Below, piece after piece: positions 1 to 6,107 of a stretch of DNA of 9,910 nt (its first letter is position 1; each line of letters starts with the position of its first letter). Both the position numbers and the translations under genes were made by a program. Source of the stretch: Alistipes sp. (GTDB lineage Bacteria; Bacteroidota; Bacteroidia; Bacteroidales; Rikenellaceae); NCBI GenBank assembly GCA_029051915.1, contig JAIDKM010000321.1:1-9910 (forward strand), written 5' to 3'. A model generated the notes under the pieces. It searched no databases. It was not told where the DNA came from and saw only the letters and a list, made by a program, of their open reading frames with translations.

Positions 1-1
1 C

Positions 2-292
2 ACCTATTCGCTGATCGACGGCTATGAATTCTCGGCCGAGGATCTGATCGGCAGCGAGAAGATGGAGGCGCTCCGCGAACTGATCCGCACCAAGCTCTGC
101 GAGCAGTACGACGCTGCCGACGACCAGGAGCTCTCAGACCGCGGTTTCTTCCCCGAATATATCGACGTAACGAATAATTTCCGGGTAACGCCCCGAAGCC
201 TGATTTTCCACTACAACCCCTACGAAATAGGTTGCTACGCCAACGGGGATATCGACATCGAGATCACCCGCGAGGAGCTGGAGGCTCTCTGA
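2..292 (+). CDS. DUF3298/RsiV-like protein, C-terminal part only
   Basis: This is the 3' end of a gene that begins upstream of the window. The frame is open from base 2 to the TGA at 290-292, giving 96 residues. An in-frame ATG at 62 exists, but coding potential continues upstream of it, so it is unlikely to be the true start. The C-terminal stretch reading RSLIFHYNPYEIGCYANGDI, followed by an acidic IEITREEL tail, matches the end of DUF3298 (PF11738) domains. Those occur in RsiV-like anti-sigma factors and in Bacteroidetes envelope lipoproteins, usually after a DUF4163 domain. The N-terminus, where a lipoprotein signal or membrane anchor would lie, is missing, so location and function cannot be judged. 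The gene is convergent with everything else before 9464 and appears to end at the terminator near 405-437. The family call is by motif recognition and moderately sure. Confidence 0.7.
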   Translation, partial: TYSLIDGYEFSAEDLIGSEKMEALRELIRTKLCEQYDAADDQELSDRGFFPEYIDVTNNFRVTPRSLIFHYNPYEIGCYANGDIDIEITREELEAL

Positions 293-404
293 CGGCTTTC
301 CGTGCCGAGGGGCCGACCGCCTGCCATCCCTTTCCGGCCTGCCACTCGTCCTGCCGCCCTTTTACCGTCCGACAGCCCTCCTCTCCTCTCTCCGAAAACA
401 AAAA
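293..404. other. Non-coding 3' flank, pyrimidine-rich
   Basis: This is the untranslated stretch between the DUF3298 stop codon and the terminator. The plus strand is markedly C/T-rich, especially at 340-392. Short open frames cross it, but none has recognisable protein content or a promoter. It is most simply the 3' UTR of the DUF3298 gene. Confidence 0.5.
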
Positions 405-595
405 AGCCCGGAATCCAAAAGGATCCGGACTTTTTTTCAACGGGAACCACCCCGTTGAAAACGAGGGTTAATCGGAGGTATTCGACCCCTCGGACGAGCA
501 CCGCCCTCGAAGTCTTAGTAACGGAAAACCCGTTACAACCTGCCGATTTCCTCAACCAACCTAAAACTACTAACCTAAATGAACCTTAAAACTTC
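400..595 (-). ncRNA. Candidate structured small RNA, about 195 nt, class unknown
   Basis: A near-perfect promoter (600-631, minus) and a strong terminator (431-400, minus) delimit a transcript of about 195 nt. It has no ATG-started frame of note. The 5' part is unpaired and U-rich, with AGGUU at 586-582, 576-572, 562-558 and 541-537. The body can fold into a three-way junction. The closing stem pairs 553-550 with 466-463, 548-543 with 475-470 and 541-538 with 479-476. Arm 1 is a perfect 7-bp hairpin (536-530 with 524-518). Arm 2 pairs 511-507 with 485-481 and 506-502 with 496-492, leaving GAGGGG (491-486) bulged. A perfect 11-bp hairpin follows (461-451 with 444-434), then the terminator. The length and the promoter-to-terminator form resemble Bacteroidales RNAs such as 6S or the Bacteroidales-1 motif (usually downstream of the L20 gene, which is absent here). 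I cannot assign it to a class. Confidence 0.6.
405..437. terminator. Bidirectional intrinsic terminator
   Basis: The arms 405-416 and 421-431 pair around an AAAA loop (417-420), with one bulged A and one C/A mismatch. On the plus strand the stem is followed by seven T (431-437), suiting the end of the DUF3298 gene. On the minus strand it is followed by TTTTTTGTTTT (405-395), suiting the end of the non-coding RNA that comes from the other side. The hairpin and both T-tracts are seen directly. Activity in both directions is inferred. Confidence 0.8.
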
Positions 596-599
596 GATG

Positions 600-631
600 C
601 AAAGATAAGGGGAAAAATCATTCCGCGCAAA
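600..631 (-). promoter_or_regulatory. Bacteroidetes-type promoter of the small RNA
   Basis: Read on the minus strand, TTTG at 631-628 is followed after exactly 20 nt by TATCTTTG at 607-600. This matches the -33 (TTTG) and -7 (TAnnTTTG) elements of the Bacteroidetes primary sigma factor with ideal spacing, and it lies in AT-rich DNA. Transcription should start near 593-596 and run toward decreasing coordinates. No protein gene lies downstream on that strand before the terminator at 431-400. Confidence 0.75.
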
Positions 632-725
632 TTTTTATTAAATTTTTTTCATATTTTTTTGATAAAATTTAATATTGCCTGCCCGGGGATTGCTGCATCC
701 GAAAACGCATTGCTCTGTTTTACAA
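609..725. other. AT-rich intergenic stretch after the operon
   Basis: This gap separates the acetyltransferase stop codon from the small-RNA promoter. It contains long T and A runs (about 632-670 on plus) and three direct ATTGC copies near 673-712. I found no stable hairpin followed by a minus-strand T-tract here. Transcription of the seven-gene operon may therefore run on through the small-RNA region to the terminator at 431-400. Confidence 0.4.
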
Positions 726-1286
726 TCATTTCGACTCCGAAAGAATCCGTTCATGCTCGGCGATCTGTTCGTCCGAGAACCGACGTCCGATCACCCGGGC
801 CGGTACGCCGCCGAGGATCGAATAGGGAGGAAAGCTCTTGGTAACGACGGCTCCGGCCGCCACGACCGTCCCGCGCGCGATGACGACGCCCTTGAGAACG
901 GTTACGTTGCAGCCGATCCACACATCCTCGCCGATCTCCACGTCGAGATCGTTTTCCGGCAGCTTGTCGGGTCGCGGAAATCCGTTGATCGTCCGCCCGA
1001 CCTGATCGAAACGGTGATCCCCGCCGATTACCGATACGTTCGGGCCGATGGCCGTATTGCTGCCGATGCGAATGCGGCTCAGATGGGCCAGCATGAACGC
1101 GCCGGGGCCAATGTAAACATTGTCGCCGAGCGATATGCGCTTGTAACTGAAACGGGACGACGCAGGGAAGAAAACCGCATTCGAGCCGCAAGCGGCGAAG
1201 AGCGGCCGCATCAGCAGACGGCCCACCGCCTCGCAGGCATGGGCCAGTTCGCGGCAGATTTTTCCGGGGAGAGCTGTAATTCGCAT
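726..1286 (-). CDS. Hexapeptide-repeat O-acetyltransferase (left-handed beta-helix)
   Basis: This 186-residue protein transfers an acetyl group, presumably from acetyl-CoA to a sugar hydroxyl. Hexapeptide-type repeats begin near residue 50 (ISLGDNVYIGPG, IRIGSNTAIGPN) and resume at 115-150 (VEIGEDVWIGCNVTV, ARGTVVAAGAVV), forming a left-handed beta-helix. The likely catalytic histidine is H91 in GGDHRFD. The ILGGVPARVIGRR segment (157-169) is the usual end of the NodL/Maa/WcaF/xenobiotic acetyltransferase group. The ATG at 1286 was chosen. A TTG at 1295 is in frame, but ATG is favoured and no conserved sequence precedes it. It follows the upstream glycosyltransferase by 12 nt and is the last gene of the operon. 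Context points to decoration of a polysaccharide or glycolipid. A serine O-acetyltransferase or an antibiotic-type acetyltransferase is less likely given the neighbours. Confidence 0.85.
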   Translation of the reverse strand: MRITALPGKICRELAHACEAVGRLLMRPLFAACGSNAVFFPASSRFSYKRISLGDNVYIGPGAFMLAHLSRIRIGSNTAIGPNVSVIGGDHRFDQVGRTINGFPRPDKLPENDLDVEIGEDVWIGCNVTVLKGVVIARGTVVAAGAVVTKSFPPYSILGGVPARVIGRRFSDEQIAEHERILSESK

Positions 1287-1298
1287 GATTTGCAAAAA

Positions 1299-2447
1299 TT
1301 ATTCGGTGGCAAGCACCCGCGCATAAACTTTCAGCAAGTCGGCCGTGATGACTTCGGGTTCGAAACGGGCGACATATTCGCGGCCCGCAGCGACCATACG
1401 GCGGCGCAACTCCTCGTCGGCAAGCACGCGGCGGATCGCATCGGCAAGCTGCTCGGGATCGTCGGGATCGACATAGATCGCATCCGGCCCTCCGGCTTCT
1501 TCGAGGCAGGAGCCTGTAGCTCCCACGGTCGGCACGCCGCAGCACGCCGCTTCGATCATCGGAATGCCGAAGCCCTCGAACCGCGACGGATAGACGAAGA
1601 GGTCGGCCATGCGGTAGAGGGCCGGCAGATCGGCGAATGCTACCCGGTCGCAGATATGCAGCCGTTCCGAAAGTCCGTGTTCGGCCGCGTAACGTTCCAC
1701 GAGCGCTGTGTAGGGAGTGCGCCGGCCCACAGCTACGATATGGGGCGGCTCCGCCATCCGGGCCGCAGCCTGCACGACAAGGAGCAGATTCTTGCGTTCT
1801 TCGATGCTGCCTACCGAAAGGATGTAATGCCGGGGAAGCGCATATTTCGTTCGCACGGCCTGCATCGCAGCTTCCGGAACTTCGCGTTTGAATTGCTCGT
1901 CGCAACCCTGATATACTACGTCTATCTTCTCAGGCTCGATGCCGAAGTACGACACGATGTCGCGCTTGGTCGCTTCGCTGATGGCGATGACACGGTCGGC
2001 TTCCCGACAGGCCTTTCTATATTTATAGGCGTAAATCTTGCGGTCGATCCATTTGTAGTAAGCAGGGAAATGCAAAAATATCAGATCGTGGATCGTAACC
2101 ACCGACTTCACGCCCGACTTATGCAGACCGAAAGGCAGCTCGCCCGCCAGACCGTGGAAAAGACGAACCTCGGACGGCAGCTCACGCCGGATACCGAACG
2201 TACGCCACAGCGATTTGCCCAAGCCGCGACGCGGCGGATCCGGAAAGAGGAATTCGATCCGATCCGTCCGGGGCAGCCGTTCGCGCAAATCGGCCCGTCC
2301 GGGATCGGGCGAGCAGAGCAGATAGCGGTTCTGCGGAGCAAAACGTGCCAACGCTTCGATCATCATGCGGCCATAGTTGCCCAAACCCGTGGCATTGTGC
2401 GTGATGCGCTTGGCATCGTAGGCGATCGTCAGAGGTTCATTCATCAT
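1299..2447 (-). CDS. Family 4 glycosyltransferase (GT-B fold), MtfB/WbaZ-like
   Basis: This cytosolic or membrane-associated enzyme should transfer a sugar from a nucleotide sugar to a growing glycan. It has about 382 residues. Numbering from the second ATG, the N-terminal acceptor domain carries IAYDAKRITHNATGLGNYGR (7-26), typical of the mannosyltransferase-like GT4 branch, and TIHDLIFLHFP (117-127). The C-terminal donor domain has SVGSIEERKN (210-219) and the EX7E motif EGFGIPMIE (E290, E298). Two adjacent ATGs at 2447 and 2444 could start it. Either overlaps the end of the preceding glycosyltransferase by 8-11 nt, suggesting translational coupling. The frame is open further upstream to 2657, but that part lies inside the neighbouring gene and shows no GT homology. 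Donor and acceptor sugars cannot be told from sequence. The fold and family are nearly certain. Confidence 0.9.
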   Translation of the reverse strand: MMNEPLTIAYDAKRITHNATGLGNYGRMMIEALARFAPQNRYLLCSPDPGRADLRERLPRTDRIEFLFPDPPRRGLGKSLWRTFGIRRELPSEVRLFHGLAGELPFGLHKSGVKSVVTIHDLIFLHFPAYYKWIDRKIYAYKYRKACREADRVIAISEATKRDIVSYFGIEPEKIDVVYQGCDEQFKREVPEAAMQAVRTKYALPRHYILSVGSIEERKNLLLVVQAAARMAEPPHIVAVGRRTPYTALVERYAAEHGLSERLHICDRVAFADLPALYRMADLFVYPSRFEGFGIPMIEAACCGVPTVGATGSCLEEAGGPDAIYVDPDDPEQLADAIRRVLADEELRRRMVAAGREYVARFEPEVITADLLKVYARVLATE

Positions 2448-3546
2448 AGAGTGCAAGATATTTTGCATAGAAACGTTCGTAGGAAAACTCTTCGTCGAAA
2501 CGGCGTCGGGCCGCTTCGCCCATCGTGCGGCGTAGCTCCGCGTCATCCATAAGCCGGGCCAGCGCATCGGCCAGGGCTTCCTCGTCGCCAGGCGGCACCA
2601 GCAATCCGGTATGTCCGGCCTCGACGTATTCGGGCTGGGAGCCGTTGTCGGAAGCAACTACGGCACATCCTGCCTGCATCGCCTCGATGACGGTCAGGCT
2701 TCCCGCTTCGGCCACGACAGAGGGCTGCACGCAAACATCGGCCTGCGCAAGCAATGCCCCGACATGCTGCACGAACCCCAAAAATTCCACCCGCATTCCC
2801 GACGGCAGCCCGACAGCCTGCGCACGAAGCGCAGCAAGGTAACCGGCATCCGCAGCCGTGCCGGCGAAGAAGAGCGCGAAGCGTCGACCCTCCCCCATCC
2901 GTGCGCAGGCCCGAAGCAGGACGTCGCATCCTTTCTCGGGCACGAGCCGGCCGCAGAAAAGCAGAACCGGGACATCGGCCGCAATGCCGTAAACCGATCG
3001 CAGATCGGAGACCTGGCCTTCCGTGCGGGTTGCAGGCGAACTGTTGGGAATCACGGTAGTCCGGGTTCGGTCGAGCGAGGAGACGGACGAAAAAAATGTT
3101 CTTCGGGCCAATTCCGAGACGAACGCCACGCGATCGAGCCGGCGATACATCCACCGATGCAGCCACCCGCCCTTGCCTGGCCGGACAAGATGGCGCGTCA
3201 GCACGATCCTCGGCCGGACACCGAACAGCCGGGACAGAGCCCGTGCATAAAGTGCTGTGAAAGCATCCTTGAAGTGGTGAACATGAACGACATCGGGCCG
3301 ATAACGGATCATCAGGCGAGCGAGCCGCACCGCCGAAAAGAGATCGAACGCTCCTTTGAGCGGCAGCCGGCGAAGCGGTGCTCCGATACCGGCCGTATGC
3401 TCCGCGATGCTCCGGCTGCGGCGCGCAACGAACACGACTCTCCGGTCGTCGGCCATGAGCCGGCGCGAAAGATCGGCGACGAACTGTTCGCCGCCGCCCC
3501 ACGTCGCAGAGGCGAAGATCTGGAATATCGTTTTCTTATCCGACAT
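2437..3546 (-). CDS. Family 4 glycosyltransferase (GT-B fold)
   Basis: This is a 369-residue retaining-type glycosyltransferase. The N-terminal domain starts with IFQIFASATWGGGEQFVADL (7-26), a glycine-rich loop common in GT4 enzymes, and contains DVVHVHHFKDAF (85-96). The donor-binding half begins near 193 with LLFCGRLVPEKG (195-206), where R200 and K205 are the expected phosphate contacts. It includes the EX7E motif EAGSLTVIE (E280, E288), followed by the conserved AMQAGCAVVASD run. There is no signal peptide or transmembrane segment, so it should act at the cytoplasmic face of the inner membrane. It starts 3 nt after the GT2 stop codon, and its own TGA lies inside the start of the next glycosyltransferase. 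It is very probably part of one glycan pathway with its neighbours. Substrates are unknown. Confidence 0.9.
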   Translation of the reverse strand: MSDKKTIFQIFASATWGGGEQFVADLSRRLMADDRRVVFVARRSRSIAEHTAGIGAPLRRLPLKGAFDLFSAVRLARLMIRYRPDVVHVHHFKDAFTALYARALSRLFGVRPRIVLTRHLVRPGKGGWLHRWMYRRLDRVAFVSELARRTFFSSVSSLDRTRTTVIPNSSPATRTEGQVSDLRSVYGIAADVPVLLFCGRLVPEKGCDVLLRACARMGEGRRFALFFAGTAADAGYLAALRAQAVGLPSGMRVEFLGFVQHVGALLAQADVCVQPSVVAEAGSLTVIEAMQAGCAVVASDNGSQPEYVEAGHTGLLVPPGDEEALADALARLMDDAELRRTMGEAARRRFDEEFSYERFYAKYLALYDE

Positions 3547-3549
3547 AAT

Positions 3550-4545
3550 TTACCGTATAAACTCAGCGATCCGACGAACAAAACTCTCTTTCCAGCGGAC
3601 GACTCTTGCCACCGCAAGCACGAGCGACCGCAACGCACGACGACGGTTCATCCGGAAGAGAAGCCGCTGCGAAAAGGGAATGAAAGGCCGCAGCTCTCCG
3701 CGGTAACGGTCGTATCGGTCGGCCAGGTCGCATACCCAGGGATCGTCGCCGTTCCACGGATTGCGGTGTCCGGCGATATAAGCCAGATAGATACGCAGGT
3801 CGTTGAGCGTAGCGTAAAACTCAGGGCGGCCGCCGATCTGTGCCGAACGCGCAGCCAGCTCGCCCGCCATCGTCTCGCAGAAACTCCGGCAATAGGCGAA
3901 GCTGAAATGTCCGTGGCTGGCCGAACCGCTCCGCTGAAGATAACGGTAGCCCGAATAATCGATGAAACGCACACGGGGTTCCGCACAGGCGATCTGCACG
4001 TTGAGCATCATATCCTCCCACAGCGGCAGCGGATGATGCCGCAGCTCGCCGTCGAAAAAACGGCGATCGTAAAGTTTGGCACACAGACCGCCCCAGACCC
4101 GGCCGCTCAAGAGCGATTCGAAGAATTCGAGGCCCGTCATCCGGCAGGGCCGCGGCCCGCGCACGACTTTCTCCCGGGAAGCGGTTATGCGTTTGTAGTT
4201 GCAGCAGACGATATCGCAATCGGCAGCAGCCTCCACGAGCCGCTCCAACATGTCGGGCTCCCAGGTGTCATCGCCGTCGAGGAAGGCGATCCATTCGCCG
4301 CGGACTTCGCTCAGCGCCCGTTCGCGGGCACGAACGACACCCCGGTTTTCGGTGCGGATCGCCACGAAGCGCGGATCGGCGTCGGCATGGCGGCGAATCG
4401 TTTCCCAGGAGCCGTCGATCGAACCGTCGTCGATGACGATGGCTTCGAAGTCGCCGAATGTCTGCCGGACGACCGAATCGAGGCAGGCATCGAGGTACTC
4501 GCGGACGTTGTAAACCGGAATGATAACACTTACTTTGGGAAGCAT
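3550..4545 (-). CDS. Family 2 glycosyltransferase (GT-A fold)
   Basis: This 331-residue inverting-type glycosyltransferase has the GT-A domain at its N-terminus. The opening VSVIIPVYNVREYLDACLDS (5-24), the nucleotide-binding IDDGSIDGS (38-46) and the metal-binding FLDGDD (88-93) are all intact. ED at 177-178 (LWEDMML) is the probable catalytic-base region. The C-terminal 130 residues are rich in Arg and aromatic residues and end in a basic amphipathic stretch (LLFRMNRRRALRSLVLAVARVVRW). That could sit on the membrane surface but is too charged to be a clear transmembrane helix. The gene starts 5 nt after the FAD dehydrogenase stop and ends 3 nt before the next glycosyltransferase. It resembles capsule, LPS and exopolysaccharide enzymes of the WcaA/EpsJ type. 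The sugar specificity cannot be read from the sequence. Confidence 0.92.
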   Translation of the reverse strand: MLPKVSVIIPVYNVREYLDACLDSVVRQTFGDFEAIVIDDGSIDGSWETIRRHADADPRFVAIRTENRGVVRARERALSEVRGEWIAFLDGDDTWEPDMLERLVEAAADCDIVCCNYKRITASREKVVRGPRPCRMTGLEFFESLLSGRVWGGLCAKLYDRRFFDGELRHHPLPLWEDMMLNVQIACAEPRVRFIDYSGYRYLQRSGSASHGHFSFAYCRSFCETMAGELAARSAQIGGRPEFYATLNDLRIYLAYIAGHRNPWNGDDPWVCDLADRYDRYRGELRPFIPFSQRLLFRMNRRRALRSLVLAVARVVRWKESFVRRIAEFIR

Positions 4546-4550
4546 GGGTT

Positions 4551-6104
4551 TCAGCGGATATAATTCATAATGGCGTCAGCGATACGTTCGCCGTCGAGTG
4601 CTGCGGAGATGATGCCGCCGGCATACCCGGCCCCCTCGCCCGAGGGAAAGAGTCCGGCGATGCGCGGGTGCATGAGGGTGGCGGGATCGCGAGGCACGCG
4701 CACGGGCGACGACGTACGCGACTCGACGCCCACGACCGCGGCATCGGCCGTAACGAAGCCCCGCATGCGACGCCCGAACGTAGCGATGCCGGCCCGCAAG
4801 GCATCGGCGATGAACGGTGGCATCCACCGGTCGAGCCGCGAGGGAACGATTCCCGGAATGTAGGAAGTAGCCGGAAGCGACGAACTCGCCCTACCGGCCA
4901 CGAAGTCGGCGACGCGCTGCGCCGGAGCGACCTGACGGTCGCCGCCCTGCTGCCGCGCGAGCTCCTCGAACTGCTGCTGGAACTTCAGACCGGCCAACTC
5001 GCCCCACTCGGCCCGCAGGTGCGCGAAATCGTCGAGGCGCACCTCCGTTACGATGCCCGAATTGGCATAAGGCGAGGTGCGGCCGCTGGGCGACATGCCG
5101 TTGACGACCGACTGCGCAGCGTCGGTCATGGCCGGCACGATGAAACCTCCGGGGCACATGCAGAACGAATAGACGCCGCGACCCTGCTCCTGGCTGACGA
5201 GCGAATAAGCCGCCGCCGGGAGGTACTCGCCGCGCTGCTCGCAATGGTACTGGATCGAATCGATCAGCGCCTGCGGATGCTCGATGCGCACCCCCATCGC
5301 AAAAGGCTTGGCCACGAGCTCGACACCCCGGCGATGCAGCAGCTCGTAGATGTCGCGGGCCGAATGTCCGGTAGCCAGCACCACGGCGGCGCCTTCGATC
5401 GTTTCGTCGCCGCACCGAACGCCGAGGATCCGATCCTCCTTGATCAACAAGTCGGTAACGCGCCGTTCGAACAACACTTCGCCACCGGCGCCGACGATCG
5501 TGCGGCGGATATTCCGGATGATGCCCGGCAGTTTGTCGGTGCCGATATGGGGATGGGCCTCGTAAAGGATTTCGGGCCCCGCGCCGTGGAACACGAGCGT
5601 CTGCAACGCCTTGTTGTAGTCGCCGCGCTTCTTGCTGCGGGTGAAGAGCTTGCCGTCGGAGAACGTTCCGGCACCGCCCTCGCCGAAGGCATAGTTGGAA
5701 TCGGGATCGACGCGGCCGTTGCGATTGATCTGCGCGATGTCGACCTTGCGGGCCGAGACGTCGCGGCCGCGCTCCAGCAAAACGGGCCGCAGTCCCAGCT
5801 CGATGAGCCGCAAGGCGGCGAAAAGTCCGGCGGGCCCGGCCCCGACGATAATCACGGGCGTGCGGCCCGCCACCGACGGATAGTCGAAATATACGGGAGC
5901 GGGTTCCGGTTCGCCGTCGACGTAGAGTTCCAGCGTGAGGTTGACTTTCGGCTGCCGCTGCCGTGCGTCGATCGACCGTTTGACGACCCGCACCAAGGCG
6001 ATGTCGCGTTCGGCGATGCCCATGCGCCGGGCCGCGAGCGACGTATAGGTCTTCGCATCGGCCGCCTCGCGGGGCGTGAGCGTGAGGGTCAGTTGCTGCG
6101 GCAT
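4551..6104 (-). CDS. FAD-dependent dehydrogenase, COG2509 family, role unknown
   Basis: This 517-residue flavoprotein belongs to the widely conserved but uncharacterised COG2509 group. An N-terminal domain of about 80 residues precedes the Rossmann FAD motif VIIVGAGPAGLFAAL (84-98) and the ribose-binding glutamate LLER (109-112). Other family hallmarks are NYAFGEGGAGTFSDGKL (137-153), the second FAD contact VLATGHSARD (242-251), SFCMCPGGF (313-321) with C315 and C317, and the C-terminal PSGEGAGYAGGI (487-498). There is no signal peptide, so it is cytoplasmic. The substrate is not known. The CMC pair could be redox active or merely structural. The gene lies 3 nt after polA and 5 nt before the GT2 gene, so it belongs to the operon, but neither neighbour explains its function. 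Length and motifs are complete, with no sign of decay. Confidence 0.88.
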   Translation of the reverse strand: MPQQLTLTLTPREAADAKTYTSLAARRMGIAERDIALVRVVKRSIDARQRQPKVNLTLELYVDGEPEPAPVYFDYPSVAGRTPVIIVGAGPAGLFAALRLIELGLRPVLLERGRDVSARKVDIAQINRNGRVDPDSNYAFGEGGAGTFSDGKLFTRSKKRGDYNKALQTLVFHGAGPEILYEAHPHIGTDKLPGIIRNIRRTIVGAGGEVLFERRVTDLLIKEDRILGVRCGDETIEGAAVVLATGHSARDIYELLHRRGVELVAKPFAMGVRIEHPQALIDSIQYHCEQRGEYLPAAAYSLVSQEQGRGVYSFCMCPGGFIVPAMTDAAQSVVNGMSPSGRTSPYANSGIVTEVRLDDFAHLRAEWGELAGLKFQQQFEELARQQGGDRQVAPAQRVADFVAGRASSSLPATSYIPGIVPSRLDRWMPPFIADALRAGIATFGRRMRGFVTADAAVVGVESRTSSPVRVPRDPATLMHPRIAGLFPSGEGAGYAGGIISAALDGERIADAIMNYIR

Positions 6105-6107
6105 GGG

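Noticed and set aside
434..461. The perfect 11-bp hairpin as an independent terminator
   Set aside because: On the minus strand it is followed by A residues, and on the plus strand by CGAGGG, so there is no T-tract in either direction. It is kept as a structural arm of the small RNA.
1299..2657. A longer start (2657) for the third glycosyltransferase
   Set aside because: The additional N-terminal residues lie within the coding sequence of the preceding glycosyltransferase and do not resemble a GT domain. The tandem ATGs at 2447 and 2444 fit the family N-terminus.
675..4563. Long plus-strand frames (625 and 650 codons) opposite the glycosyltransferase and acetyltransferase genes
   Set aside because: Both are antisense shadows: no recognisable domain, no promoter element at the start, and they run across several genuine minus-strand genes.
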